A DNA stretch of 64,000 nucleotides from Nocardiopsis_B sediminis (GCF_042650565.1 NZ_JBHSBH010000015.1:310001-374000); one strand, 5' to 3'; counted from the stretch's first letter, positions 21,652 to 30,913 are shown. The notes: a model not told the origin generated them from the sequence alone. A program made the numbers and translations.

Positions 21652-23124
21652 TCAGACCTGCACGAACTCCAGCCCCATCAGGTCGGCGACGGCGCGGATC
21701 TCCGCCGCGCGGTGCCCCGTGCCCAGCGCCCAGTGGTGGGAGACCCCGGTGGCGCTCCACTCGTCGGTCCACTCCCCGGGGTCGCGGCCGAAGTCCACCC
21801 GCGAGGTCGTGTTGCCGATGGCCAGGTGCGGGCCGTCCACCACCTCGCCCTCCGAGGCCAGGAGCGCGAACCGGCCGTCGCGGCGCTGGATGACGCCGAA
21901 CGTCGTCACCGGCCCGTGCGTGACGTCGAACTCCACGGACACGCCCCACCCGCGCTTGCCGTGGTAGACCCCCAGGCCCCGCAGCAGCGGGCGGGTGGCG
22001 CTGATGGCCAGGTGCGCGGGGCCGTCGTGGCCCATCTCGACGTGGCCGCGGTCGAAGTCCAGCGCCTGAAGCTCGGTGAAGGACCCGCCGCCGCCCAGCC
22101 GGTCCATGATGAGCATGGCCAGCGACGTGCGCAGCTCGTACTCGCCCGCCGCCGGCACGCCGCGGGCGGTGAGCAGCGAGGCGCCCAGGATCATCCCCGC
22201 GCCCAGCCGCTCGTGCAGCTCGCCCTCCAGCCCGCGGTGGTAGTAGGCGAGGCTGTCCAGGCCGAAATCGGCGACCAGCCGGTCCAGCCCCACCGCGATC
22301 CGCGCGCCCCACCGGAAATCGTCGTCGACCACCGACGCGTCGACCTCGAAGACCTCACGCGCCTCGGCCACCTTGGCGGCGACCTCGGCGGAATCGCCCT
22401 CGGGCAGGCGCACCCGCAGGTCGTCGAACTCCAGCACCTCCACGTGCCCGCCGAGGTTGGCGGTGACCAGCGTGAGGTCGGTGGAGACGTCGAGCATCCC
22501 CGGGTAGAGGTGCCCCATCAGCCCGTGCCTGCCCCGCCGCAGCGCCGCGCGGACGCCGGCCGCGCGCACCCACCGCTCGATGCGGGTCCAGGCGCGCTCG
22601 TCCTCCAGGTGCCCCGATACCGACCGGAAGGGGATCCCGCAGCGCAGGAACGTGTTGGCCATCTCCGGCAGCGGGCAGGCACCGCAGTAGGCCAGCCACT
22701 GCCCGGTGTCGAAGGAGTCGTGGTCCATCGACGGCGACGGCTGGAGGTTGATGAGCAGGACGGGGGCGTCGGCGCGCTGCGCGATCGGGGTGACCATGGT
22801 GGCGGTCATGTAGGTGGTGAGGAAGCAGACGATCAGGTCGCAGTCGGCGGCGCGCAGCCGCGCCGCGGCGTCGGCGCCCTCCTGGGCGTCGGAGATGAAC
22901 CCGGCGTCCACCACCTCGACCGCCGTTCCGGGACCGCCGATGGCGCGCATGCGCTCGGCGACGCGCGCGGCCGAGCGGCGCAGCTGCGGGAGCAGGTCGG
23001 GGAACTGGGGCCAGTAGGCGCCCAGGCCGCCGGCCACCAGCCCGATGCGGATGGGGCGGCGTGCGGCGGCGGGCGCGGCGGCCGGGGTCGCGTCTGCGGG
23101 GCGGTCAAGGGAAGCGCTGCTCAT
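21652..23124 (-). CDS. L-arabinose/L-fucose isomerase family protein
   Basis: This 490-residue protein resembles the AraA/FucI ketol isomerase family. The C-terminal half has candidate metal ligands in the expected order: Glu in AAGEYELRTSLAML, Glu in SFTELQALDFD, His in EMGHDGP and the HH of VSHHWALGTGH. These enzymes interconvert aldoses and ketoses using Mn2+. The ATG at 23124 has GGAAGGA upstream; a GTG at 23160 overlapping the regulator stop is an alternative that would add 12 residues. It lies directly behind the LacI-type regulator, on the transcript opposite the rhamnose genes. A standard rhamnose isomerase is present elsewhere in the locus, so this protein may handle a second sugar such as L-fucose or L-arabinose; that is an inference. 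Confidence 0.82.
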   Translation of the reverse strand: MSSASLDRPADATPAAAPAAARRPIRIGLVAGGLGAYWPQFPDLLPQLRRSAARVAERMRAIGGPGTAVEVVDAGFISDAQEGADAAARLRAADCDLIVCFLTTYMTATMVTPIAQRADAPVLLINLQPSPSMDHDSFDTGQWLAYCGACPLPEMANTFLRCGIPFRSVSGHLEDERAWTRIERWVRAAGVRAALRRGRHGLMGHLYPGMLDVSTDLTLVTANLGGHVEVLEFDDLRVRLPEGDSAEVAAKVAEAREVFEVDASVVDDDFRWGARIAVGLDRLVADFGLDSLAYYHRGLEGELHERLGAGMILGASLLTARGVPAAGEYELRTSLAMLIMDRLGGGGSFTELQALDFDRGHVEMGHDGPAHLAISATRPLLRGLGVYHGKRGWGVSVEFDVTHGPVTTFGVIQRRDGRFALLASEGEVVDGPHLAIGNTTSRVDFGRDPGEWTDEWSATGVSHHWALGTGHRAAEIRAVADLMGLEFVQV

Positions 23125-23156
23125 GGGGTTCCTTCCGCGGTAGGGGTGGGTCCCCG

Positions 23157-24242
23157 TCACTCCCTCAGGGCGGCGGTGGACCCGCGGACGACCAGTTCCG
23201 GCGCGAAGCGCATCTGCTCGTGCCGGTGGCCGGTGTCGTGCAGCTCCGAGAGCAGGAGCCGCATGGCGGCCCGGCCCAGCTCGTACTTGGGCTGGGCGAC
23301 CGTGGTGAGGCCGGGGTGGACGAGCGCGGAGAACCCGACGTCGTCGTAGCCGACAACGGACAAGTCCGCGGGCGCGCTGAGCCCCCGCTCCCCCAGGCCC
23401 TTCAGCACGCCCAGGGCGAGCTGGTCGTTGGCGCAGAACACCGCCTGCGGGCGCCGGCGCGGCCCGCCGGCGAGGATCCCCTCGACCGCCTTCTCCCCGG
23501 CTTCGGCGGTGAGCTGCGGGGTCCGCACGATGCGCACGGCCTCATCGGGGTCGATGCCGGACTCGGCCAGTGCGGCGCGCAGCCCGGCCAGGCGGGTGCG
23601 GCACTGCTCCAGGCCCTCGGGGCCGCTGAGGTAGGTGATCCGCTCGTGCCCGAGGTTGATGAGGTGGCGCCCGGCCGCCGCCCCTCCGGCGTGGTTGTCG
23701 ACCGCCACGCTGCATCCGGTCTCGGCGCCGACGTCGCCGCGGTCGAGCAGCACCCAGGGCACGCCCTGCTTGCGCAGCCACAGCAGGTCGGCGGTGTCGC
23801 CGTCGACCGGCATGACCACGGCTCCGGCGGCGCGCTGTTCGGCGAGCAGGCGCAGGGAGCGCTGCTGGCGCTCCTGCCGTTCGGCGGAGTTCAGCAGGAC
23901 GACCGCCAGGCCCTCGCCGGCCGCCACGTCCTCGACCCCGCGGGCGACTTCGGTGAAGAAGGGGTTGGTGATGTCCAGGACGAGCAGGCCCACGGAGTCG
24001 CTGCGGCCCGAGCGCAGGCTGCGGCCGGAGGAGTTGCGCACGTAGTCGAGGTCGCGGATGGCGTCCTCGACCCGGGCCCGGGTGGCTTCGGCGACCCGCT
24101 CGGGGCGGTTGAGGACGTTGGAGACCGTCCCGGGGGACACGCCGGCGCGGGCTGCGACGTCGTTGATGCCGACGGGCCGGCGGACGCCTTCTGTCGAGGA
24201 CAACGCTGCTTCTCCGGGGTCTCGGTGGATCTGGGCGCTCAT
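23157..24242 (-). CDS. LacI-family transcriptional regulator of the rhamnose locus
   Basis: This 361-residue repressor has the N-terminal LacI helix-turn-helix and hinge (INDVAARAGVSPGTVSNVLN, RVEDAIRDLDYVRN) followed by a periplasmic-binding-protein-like effector domain (GLLVLDITNPFF, GYDDVGF). It is divergent from the rhamnose transporter genes. A LacI-type half-palindrome lies within 30 nt upstream of its own start, which suggests autoregulation, and a second site lies in the transporter promoter. The ATG at 24242 gives a standard LacI N-terminus; sequence upstream in frame is not coding in character. The likely inducer is rhamnose or a rhamnose catabolite. Confidence 0.92.
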   Translation of the reverse strand: MSAQIHRDPGEAALSSTEGVRRPVGINDVAARAGVSPGTVSNVLNRPERVAEATRARVEDAIRDLDYVRNSSGRSLRSGRSDSVGLLVLDITNPFFTEVARGVEDVAAGEGLAVVLLNSAERQERQQRSLRLLAEQRAAGAVVMPVDGDTADLLWLRKQGVPWVLLDRGDVGAETGCSVAVDNHAGGAAAGRHLINLGHERITYLSGPEGLEQCRTRLAGLRAALAESGIDPDEAVRIVRTPQLTAEAGEKAVEGILAGGPRRRPQAVFCANDQLALGVLKGLGERGLSAPADLSVVGYDDVGFSALVHPGLTTVAQPKYELGRAAMRLLLSELHDTGHRHEQMRFAPELVVRGSTAALRE

Positions 24243-24256
24243 GCTCACAGGTCGAT

Positions 24257-24268
24257 TAAAACGTGTCA
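24257..24268. promoter_or_regulatory. LacI-type operator near the regulator start
   Basis: On the minus strand the site reads TGACACGTTTTA, matching 10 of 12 positions of TGAAACGTTTCA. It lies 15-26 nt upstream of the regulator ATG and next to a TTGACA-like element, fitting autoregulation. Confidence 0.5.
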
Positions 24269-24381
24269 ACAGTTGAAGTGCACGCCGGAGTCGCACGTCA
24301 GGCCCGAAGGGTGCAGGGAGCAGCGTTCGGCGACCGGCGCGGCACCCATGGTGACGCGGGAGCAATGTTGGCTCACCCCCC

Positions 24382-24411
24382 TTGACTGCCCGCGTGTGAC
24401 CCACCTAACGT
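24382..24411 (+). promoter_or_regulatory. promoter of the rhamnose transport and catabolic operon
   Basis: TTGACT and TAACGT are spaced by 18 nt, and the -10 ends 46 nt before the GTG start. The LacI-type operator at 24422-24433 lies just downstream of the -10, over the expected transcription start, the classical position for repression. Confidence 0.6.
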
Positions 24412-24421
24412 CCTCCTCAAT

Positions 24422-24433
24422 TGAAACGTTTTT
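24422..24433. promoter_or_regulatory. LacI-type operator in the rhamnose operon promoter
   Basis: The site reads TGAAACGTTTTT, 10 of 12 positions of TGAAACGTTTCA with the central CG typical of LacI-family operators. It overlaps the predicted transcription start. Confidence 0.6.
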
Positions 24434-24457
24434 CCACCGGAACGATGGGAGGACGCC

Positions 24458-25978
24458 GTGACCGCCCAGCCGCCGACGGCACCTCCGCCCCTCTCCCTGG
24501 CCGGGGTGGCGAAGTCCTTCGGGATGGTCGCGGCCCTCCAGGGCGTCTCACTGGAGCTGCGCGCGGGCGAGATCCACGCGCTCTGCGGCGAGAACGGGGC
24601 GGGCAAGTCCACGCTGGTGAAAACGATCGCGGGCGTGCACCGCCCCGACCAGGGGCACGTCGAGGTCGACGGGCGCCCCACCGTCTTCGCCGCCCCCGCC
24701 GACGCCCGGCGCGCGGGCGTCGCCGTCATCTACCAGGAGCCGACGCTCTTCCCCGACCTCTCGGTGGCCGAGAACATCTTCATGGGCCGCCAGCCCCTGG
24801 CCCGCGGGCGGCGGATCGACCGCGCGGCCATGCACGCCGCCACCGACCGGCTGTTCGCCCGGCTGGGCGTGCGCATCGCCCCCGATCGGCCCGCCCGCGG
24901 CCTCTCCATCGCCGACCAGCAGCTCGTGGAGATCGCCAAGGCCATGTCCCTCGACGCGCGGGTGCTGGTCATGGACGAGCCCACGGCGGCGCTGTCGGGG
25001 GTCGAGGTGGAGCGGCTGTTCTCCGTCGCGCGCTCGCTGCGCGACGACGGCGCGGCGGTGCTGTTCATCTCGCACCGCTTCGACGAGGTCTTCGCGCTGT
25101 GCGACCGCATCACGGTGATGCACGACGGCCGGCACATCTCGACCGACCCGGTGGCGGCGCTGACCGTCGACACCGTGGTGCGCCGGATGGTCGGCCGCGA
25201 CGTCGGCACCCTCTACCCCAAGCAGGACGCCGAGCGGGGCGCGCCCGTCCTGGAGGTGGCCGGGCTGACCCGTCGGGGGGTGTTCTCCGACGTCTCCTTC
25301 ACCGTGCACGCCGGCGAGATCGTCGCGCTGGCCGGGCTCGTGGGGGCCGGGCGCAGCGAGGTGGTGCGCGCCGTGTTCGGCGTGGACCGCTACGACTCCG
25401 GGACGGTGCGCGTGGCCGGCCGCGCGCTGGCGCCAGGGCGGCCCGCCGCCGCGATGGCCGCCGGGGTGGCGCTGGTCCCCGAGGACCGCCGCCAGCAGGG
25501 GCTGGTCATGGAGGCGTCGATCGCGCGCAACGCCACCCTGACACGGCGGTGGCGGCTGAGCCGGTTCGGGCTGCTGCGCCGCAGCGCCGAGGAGCGGGCC
25601 ACGCGGGCCTGGGCCGAGCGGCTGAGCCTGCGGTCGGGGCTGTTCACCGAGCCCGTCTCCACGCTCTCGGGCGGCAACCAGCAGAAGGTCGTGCTGGCGA
25701 AGTGGCTGGCCACCGAGCCGCGGGTGCTCATCGTCGACGAGCCGACCCGGGGCATCGACGTCGGGACCAAGGCGGAGGTGCACCGGCTGCTGTCGGAGCT
25801 GGCCGGGCAGGGGCTGGCGGTCGTCATGGTCTCCAGCGAGCTGCCGGAGGTCCTCGGCATGGCCGACCGCGTCCTGGTCATGCACGAGGGGCGGATCACC
25901 GCCGGGCTCTCCCGGGACGAGGCGACCGAGGAGTCCGTCATGTACGCGGCGACGGGGGCACGAGGGGGTGCGCGGTGA
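24458..25978 (+). CDS. rhaT: rhamnose ABC transporter ATP-binding protein
   Basis: This 506-residue protein is a tandem ATPase of the RbsA/RhaT type that powers import of a monosaccharide. The first half has Walker A GENGAGKST and Walker B VLVMDEPTAAL. The second has a degenerate P-loop (GLVGAGRSEV), the signature LSGGNQQKV and VDEPTRGIDVGTK. The GTG start follows GGGAGGA. Its stop overlaps the next gene's GTG (GTGA), so it is coupled to the first permease. Rhamnose specificity is inferred from the downstream rhamnose enzymes. The symbol follows the rhizobial rhaSTPQ naming. Confidence 0.9.
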   Translation: MTAQPPTAPPPLSLAGVAKSFGMVAALQGVSLELRAGEIHALCGENGAGKSTLVKTIAGVHRPDQGHVEVDGRPTVFAAPADARRAGVAVIYQEPTLFPDLSVAENIFMGRQPLARGRRIDRAAMHAATDRLFARLGVRIAPDRPARGLSIADQQLVEIAKAMSLDARVLVMDEPTAALSGVEVERLFSVARSLRDDGAAVLFISHRFDEVFALCDRITVMHDGRHISTDPVAALTVDTVVRRMVGRDVGTLYPKQDAERGAPVLEVAGLTRRGVFSDVSFTVHAGEIVALAGLVGAGRSEVVRAVFGVDRYDSGTVRVAGRALAPGRPAAAMAAGVALVPEDRRQQGLVMEASIARNATLTRRWRLSRFGLLRRSAEERATRAWAERLSLRSGLFTEPVSTLSGGNQQKVVLAKWLATEPRVLIVDEPTRGIDVGTKAEVHRLLSELAGQGLAVVMVSSELPEVLGMADRVLVMHEGRITAGLSRDEATEESVMYAATGARGGAR

Positions 25979-27015
25979 GCGCCCCCGCTGCCGCCGCGCC
26001 CGCCGGGGAGCACGGGGGCGCGGACCCCGCTGCCGGACGGCGGATCCGGCAGGTCCGCGAGCTGGGCATCCTGCTGGCCCTGGTGCTGCTGGTGGCCGCG
26101 ACCACGGCCTACAACCCCAACTTCCTATCCGGGCAGAACATCCGCGACCTGCTGCTGGGCGCGACCCTGCTGACCATCCTCGCGGTGGGCCAGTCGATGG
26201 TCCTCATCACCCGCAACGTCGACCTGTCGGTGGGGTCGGTCCTGGGGCTGTCGGCGTTCGCCGTGGGCACGCTGTTCGTGTCGTTGCCCGGGCTGCCGCT
26301 GCCGGTGGTGGCGCTGGCCGGGGTGCTGGTCGGCACCGTGTGCGGCGTGGTCAACGGCGTCCTGGTGGCCGCCGCGCGGGTCCCGGCCCTGGTGGTCACG
26401 CTGGGCACGCTCTACATGTTCCGCGGCGTCGACTACTGGTGGGCGTCGGGCCGGCAGATCAACGCCGCCGACATGCCCGCCGCGTTCCTGGGCCTGGGCC
26501 GCACGACGGTGCTCGGGATCCCCGTTCCGGCACTGATCGCGCTGGCGGTCGTGCTGGCCGCGGGCTGGTACCTGGGGTCCTACCGCAGTGGGCGCGAGCT
26601 CTACGCCGTCGGCTCCGAGCCGAACGCGGCGCGGCTCAGCGGCATCCCCGTGGACCGGCGGGTCTTCCTGCCCTTCGTGGTCAACGGCGCGCTCGCCGGG
26701 CTGGCCGGGGTGCTCTACGCCGCCCGGTTCGGCACGCTCGACGCGACCGTGGGCACGGGCCTGGAACTGGAGGTCGTGGCCGCCGCCGTCGTGGGCGGGG
26801 TGGCGATCTTCGGCGGCAGCGGCACCGTCTACGGCGCCGCGCTGGGCGCCCTGCTGCTCACCACCATCGGCGCCGCGCTGCCGATGCTGCGGATCGACTC
26901 GTTCTGGCAGCAGGCGGTGGTGGGCCTGCTCATCCTCGTCGCGATCGGACTGGACCGGCTGCTGGCGGTGCGCACCGCCCGCCGGCTCCGGGGAGGTGGA
27001 TCCCATGGCGCCTGA
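25975..27015 (+). CDS. rhaP: rhamnose ABC transporter permease 1
   Basis: This 346-residue protein is an RbsC-type permease with alternating hydrophobic segments and the family motifs ITRNVDLSVGSVLGLS and GGVAIFGGSGT. The GTG start overlaps the ATPase stop by four bases, indicating translational coupling. With the second permease it should form a heterodimeric channel in the inner membrane. Confidence 0.9.
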   Translation: MSAPAAAAPAGEHGGADPAAGRRIRQVRELGILLALVLLVAATTAYNPNFLSGQNIRDLLLGATLLTILAVGQSMVLITRNVDLSVGSVLGLSAFAVGTLFVSLPGLPLPVVALAGVLVGTVCGVVNGVLVAAARVPALVVTLGTLYMFRGVDYWWASGRQINAADMPAAFLGLGRTTVLGIPVPALIALAVVLAAGWYLGSYRSGRELYAVGSEPNAARLSGIPVDRRVFLPFVVNGALAGLAGVLYAARFGTLDATVGTGLELEVVAAAVVGGVAIFGGSGTVYGAALGALLLTTIGAALPMLRIDSFWQQAVVGLLILVAIGLDRLLAVRTARRLRGGGSHGA

Positions 27016-28057
27016 CATCGGCGCGCCGGCCGCCGGCACCGCCCCCTCGGGGCCGCGCCCGCCCGGCACCCGGCCGGCCCTGCGCCGCGTCCTCGCGGCG
27101 CGCGAGACCTCGGTCATCGGGGCGCTGCTGGTGTCGGTGCTGGCCGCCTCCCTGTTCGTCGAGGGGTTCGCCAGCGGGCGCAACGGCGGTTTCCTGGTCC
27201 TGGACATCGCCTGCATCGCGCTGATCGCGCTGCCGATGACGCTGGTGGTCATCACCGGCGAGATCGACCTGAGCGTGGCCAGCACCCTGGGGCTGACCAG
27301 CGCCGCCATGGGGCAGCTGTGGGTCATGGGGGTGCCGCTGGAGACCATCGTGCCCCTGTGCCTGGTGCTGGGCGCGGTGCTGGGCGCGGTCAACGGCGTG
27401 CTGGTGACGGTGGTGGGACTGCCCTCGCTGGCGGTCACCATCGGCACCATGGCGATGTACCGGGGGCTGGCCTACGTCGTGCTGGGCGACCGGGCGGTCG
27501 CCGACTTCCCGTTCTCCTGGACCGGCGGGGCCACGGCCCGGCTGCCCGGGACCGACGTCCCCTGGGTCGCGCTGCTGATCGCCGGGCTGGCCGTGGTGTT
27601 CGGCGTGGTCCTGCACGCCACCCCCGTGGGGCGCGCCCTGTACGCCATCGGCAGCAACGACGAGGCCGGCCGGTTCTCCGGGATCGCGGTGCGCGCGACC
27701 AAGATGTGGCTGTTCACCGTGTCGGGCGCCGTCGCGGCGCTGGCCGGGGTGTTCTGGACGCTCCAGTACGGCAGCGCGCGGGCCGACAACGCCTCAGGGC
27801 TGGAGCTGTCGGTGGTCGCCGCGGTGCTGCTCGGCGGGGTGTCGATCTTCGGCGGCAGCGGCACGCTGCTCGGTGTCGTAGGGGGCGTGCTGCTGCTGGG
27901 CACGGTCCGCAACGCCCTCCAGCTCGCTGATGTGTCCTCCGATGTGCTGTCCATCGTCACCGGGCTGCTGCTGGTGGTCTCGGTGGTCCTGCCCAACGCG
28001 CTGGCGCGGATCCGGGAGTGGCGGCGCAGACCCGCGGCGCCGCCGGCCCGGACCTGA
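27005..28057 (+). CDS. rhaQ: rhamnose ABC transporter permease 2
   Basis: This second RbsC-type permease has 350 residues. It shares TGEIDLSVASTLGL and GGVSIFGGSGT with its partner and begins inside the end of the previous gene (11-nt overlap). GGGAGGTGG lies upstream of the ATG at 27005. The N-terminal 30 residues are Pro/Ala-rich and probably cytoplasmic. Confidence 0.9.
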   Translation: MAPDIGAPAAGTAPSGPRPPGTRPALRRVLAARETSVIGALLVSVLAASLFVEGFASGRNGGFLVLDIACIALIALPMTLVVITGEIDLSVASTLGLTSAAMGQLWVMGVPLETIVPLCLVLGAVLGAVNGVLVTVVGLPSLAVTIGTMAMYRGLAYVVLGDRAVADFPFSWTGGATARLPGTDVPWVALLIAGLAVVFGVVLHATPVGRALYAIGSNDEAGRFSGIAVRATKMWLFTVSGAVAALAGVFWTLQYGSARADNASGLELSVVAAVLLGGVSIFGGSGTLLGVVGGVLLLGTVRNALQLADVSSDVLSIVTGLLLVVSVVLPNALARIREWRRRPAAPPART

Positions 28058-28107
28058 CCGGCCGCCGCCCTCCACCCGTCCCCTTGCACGAACACGAGGT
28101 GAGCTCA

Positions 28108-29199
28108 ATGTTGCGATCCCGGCCGACACGGCCGACCCGGATCAGGTACGGCGTGACCGCCACGGCCGTCGCCGGCGTGCTGCTGGCCAGTGCCGCCTGC
28201 GGTGGCACCACGCGCGGCGACGCCGAGGAGTCCGGCGGCCAGGGAGCCGCCGGAGAGGCCGACCCCGACGCGGAGATCCCCGAGGGCCTGGCCATCAGCT
28301 TCCTGCCCAAGCAGCTCAACAACCCGTACTCGACCTACGCCAACACCGGCGGCGAGGAGGCGGTGACGGAGCTGGGCGGGGAGTACAAGGAGGTCGGCCC
28401 CTCCGAGGCGTCGGCGTCGTCGCAGGTCAGCTACGTCAACACTCTCAGCCAGCAGGGCAGCGACGTCATCGTGATCGCCGCCAACGACCCCAACGCGGTG
28501 TGCAGCGCCCTGAACCAGGCCCGCCAGGCGGGCGCGGCGGTCGTGGCCTACGACTCCGACACCGACCCCGACTGCCGCGACATCTTCATCAACCAGGCGA
28601 CGGCAGCGGACATCGCGGCGATCCAGATCGAGATGATCGCCGAGCAGATCGGCGGCGAGGGCGAGATCGCGTTCCTGTCGGCGACCCCCAACGCCACCAA
28701 CCAGAACACCTGGCTGGAGCTGATGGAGGAGGAGCTCCAGAAGGAGGAGTACGCCGGCATCGAGGTGGTCGACACGGTCTACGGCAACGACGACGACCAG
28801 AAGTCGTTCGAGGAGATGCAGGGGCTGTTGCAGAGCCACCCCGATCTCGCGGGCGTGGTGTCGCCGACCACGGTCGGCATCGCCGCCGCGGCGCGCTACC
28901 TGAGCGCCTCGGACTACAAGGGCGAGGTGGCGCTGACCGGCCTGGGCACGCCCAACCAGATGAACGAATACGTCAAGGACGGCACGGTCGAGGAGTTCGC
29001 GCTGTGGGACCCCAAGGACCTGGGGTACCTGGCCGCCTACGCCGGGGCCGCGCTGTCGGCCGGGCAGATCACCGGGGCCGAGGGCGAGACCTTCGAGGCC
29101 GGGCGCCTGGGCGAGTACACGGTCGGGGCCGACGGCGAGGTCGTGCTCGGCCCACCGACCGTGTTCAACGCCGACAACGTCGACGACTACGACTTCTGA
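28108..29199 (+). CDS. rhaS: rhamnose ABC transporter substrate-binding lipoprotein
   Basis: This 363-residue protein is the extracellular sugar-binding component. It has an Arg-rich N-terminus, a hydrophobic stretch and a Cys in ASAACGG that would serve as the lipidation site, although Ser at position -3 is not ideal for a lipobox. The mature part fits the periplasmic-binding Peripla_BP_4 family (ISFLPKQLNNPYSTYANTGG, DVIVIAANDP). The start follows GAGGTGA. It comes after the two permeases and before the mutarotase, as in other rhamnose transport operons. Confidence 0.9.
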   Translation: MLRSRPTRPTRIRYGVTATAVAGVLLASAACGGTTRGDAEESGGQGAAGEADPDAEIPEGLAISFLPKQLNNPYSTYANTGGEEAVTELGGEYKEVGPSEASASSQVSYVNTLSQQGSDVIVIAANDPNAVCSALNQARQAGAAVVAYDSDTDPDCRDIFINQATAADIAAIQIEMIAEQIGGEGEIAFLSATPNATNQNTWLELMEEELQKEEYAGIEVVDTVYGNDDDQKSFEEMQGLLQSHPDLAGVVSPTTVGIAAAARYLSASDYKGEVALTGLGTPNQMNEYVKDGTVEEFALWDPKDLGYLAAYAGAALSAGQITGAEGETFEAGRLGEYTVGADGEVVLGPPTVFNADNVDDYDF

Positions 29200-29220
29200 C
29201 GGCACGAAAGGACGGGTGGC

Positions 29221-29538
29221 ATGCAGCGCGTCTGCTTCCTGCTGAAGGTCCGCGAGGACCGGCTCGCGGAGTACCGCGAGCGGCACGCCGAGGTGTGGCC
29301 GGACATGCTGGCCGCGCTGAGCGATGCCGGGTGGCGCAACTACTCGCTGTTCTGCCGGCCCGACGGCCTGCTCGTGGGCTACCTGGAGACCGACGACTTC
29401 GCCGCGGCGCAGGAGGCCATGGCGCGGACGGAGGTCAACGCCCGCTGGCAGGCCGAGATGGCTCCGTTCTTCGAGGGGCTGGACGGCCGCCCGGACGAGG
29501 GCATGGTGCCGCTCGCCGAGGTCTTCCACCTGGAGTAG
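29221..29538 (+). CDS. rhaM: L-rhamnose mutarotase
   Basis: This 105-residue protein matches the usual length of RhaM, which interconverts alpha and beta anomers of L-rhamnose. The characteristic segments are present: YRERHAEVWPDML near the N-terminus, NYSLF in the middle and NARWQAEMAPFF near the end. It begins 21 nt after the binding-protein gene with AAAGGACGGG upstream. Confidence 0.95.
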   Translation: MQRVCFLLKVREDRLAEYRERHAEVWPDMLAALSDAGWRNYSLFCRPDGLLVGYLETDDFAAAQEAMARTEVNARWQAEMAPFFEGLDGRPDEGMVPLAEVFHLE

Positions 29539-29551
29539 GGCTCGTTTGAGA

Positions 29552-29563
29552 TGAATCGATTCA
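29552..29563. promoter_or_regulatory. perfect 12-bp palindrome TGAATCGATTCA, internal LacI-type operator
   Basis: The palindrome lies in the 130-nt space between the mutarotase and isomerase genes. It shares the TGAA-x-CG-x-TTC core with the operators at the regulator and transporter promoters, so the same regulator could control an internal promoter here or act as a roadblock. Confidence 0.55.
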
Positions 29564-29668
29564 CCTGCCGCCCGCCCCCAGCGGCGCCGGCCGCCGCCCG
29601 CTGAAGCGGCGGCCGGGCCCGGACGGCCCGTCCCCTCCCCTGAGACCGCAATGTGCGAAGGAGTCCCC

Positions 29669-30835
29669 ATGACCGACCTCGGCGACGTCGCCTCAGCTCT
29701 CCGGCAGCAGGCCATCGAGCTCCCCTCCTGGGCGTTCGGCAACAGCGGCACCCGGTTCAAGGTGTTCGCCCGCGCCGGAGTCCCCCGCACGCCGCAGGAG
29801 AAGATCGCCGACGCCGCGCAGGTGCACCGCTACACCGGTATCGCGCCCAGCGTGGCGCTGCACATCCCGTGGGACACGGTGGAGGACTACTCGGCGCTCG
29901 CCGCCCACGCCCGCGACCTGGGCGTGCGGGTGGGGGCGATCAACTCCAACGTCTTCCAGGACGACGACTACATGCTCGGCAGCGTCACCCACCCCGACGC
30001 CAAGGTGCGCCGCAAGGCCCTGGACCACCTGCTGGCCTGCGTGGACATCATGGACGCCACGGGCTCCACCGACCTCAAGCTGTGGTTCTCCGACGGCACC
30101 AACTACCCCGGCCAGGACGACATCCGAGCCCGCCAGGACCGGCTGTCGGAGGCGCTCACGGCCGTTCGCGACCGGCTGGGCGAGGGGCAGCGGTTCCTGC
30201 TGGAGTACAAGCTGTTCGAGCCCGCGTTCTACACCACCGACGTGCCCGACTGGGGCACGGCCTACGCCCACTGCGTGAAGCTGGGCGACAAGGCGCAGGT
30301 GGTGGTCGACACCGGGCACCACGCGCCGGGCACCAACATCGAGTTCATCGTGGCGTTCCTGATGCGCGAGGGCAAGCTCGGCGGGTTCGACTTCAACTCG
30401 CGGTTCTACGCCGACGACGACCTGATGGTGGGCGCGGCCGACCCCTTCCAGCTGTTCCGGATCATGTACGAGGTGGTGCGGGGCGGCGGCCACCTGCCGT
30501 CGTCGGGGATCGCGTTCATGCTCGACCAGTGCCACAACATCGAGCCGAAGATCCCCGGGCAGATCCGCTCGGTGCTCAATGTGCAGGAGGCGACCGCCAA
30601 GGCGCTGATGGTCGATGCCGGGGCGCTGGAGGCGGCGCAGCTGGCGGGGGACGTCCTTGGGGCCAACGCGGTGCTGATGGACGCCTACAACACTGATGTC
30701 CGGCCGTTCCTGGCCGACCTCCGCGCCGGGCAGGGGCTCGACCCCGACCCGATGGCCGCCTTCGCCCGATCGGGGTACCAGGAGCGCATCGACGCCGAGC
30801 GCGTGGGCGGGCAGCAGGCCGGCTGGGGGGCCTGA
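29669..30835 (+). CDS. rhaI: L-rhamnose isomerase (RhaI type)
   Basis: This 388-residue enzyme converts L-rhamnose to L-rhamnulose and belongs to the broad-specificity, xylose-isomerase-like RhaI family rather than the E. coli RhaA family. Metal-site segments are recognisable: LLEYKLFEPAF (Glu), VVVDTGHHAPGTN (Asp, His) and GFDFNSRFYADDDLMVG (Asp). The ATG at 29669 follows GAAGGAG; an ATG at 29651 lacks such a site. It lies 130 nt after the mutarotase gene, with a LacI-type operator in between. Confidence 0.95.
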   Translation: MTDLGDVASALRQQAIELPSWAFGNSGTRFKVFARAGVPRTPQEKIADAAQVHRYTGIAPSVALHIPWDTVEDYSALAAHARDLGVRVGAINSNVFQDDDYMLGSVTHPDAKVRRKALDHLLACVDIMDATGSTDLKLWFSDGTNYPGQDDIRARQDRLSEALTAVRDRLGEGQRFLLEYKLFEPAFYTTDVPDWGTAYAHCVKLGDKAQVVVDTGHHAPGTNIEFIVAFLMREGKLGGFDFNSRFYADDDLMVGAADPFQLFRIMYEVVRGGGHLPSSGIAFMLDQCHNIEPKIPGQIRSVLNVQEATAKALMVDAGALEAAQLAGDVLGANAVLMDAYNTDVRPFLADLRAGQGLDPDPMAAFARSGYQERIDAERVGGQQAGWGA

Positions 30836-30913
30836 GCGATACCGCACCCCGGCACGACCACGGGGCGCCCGGCGCCCCGGTATCCGACACCGATTTCCCC
30901 AGGGGACGACGAC

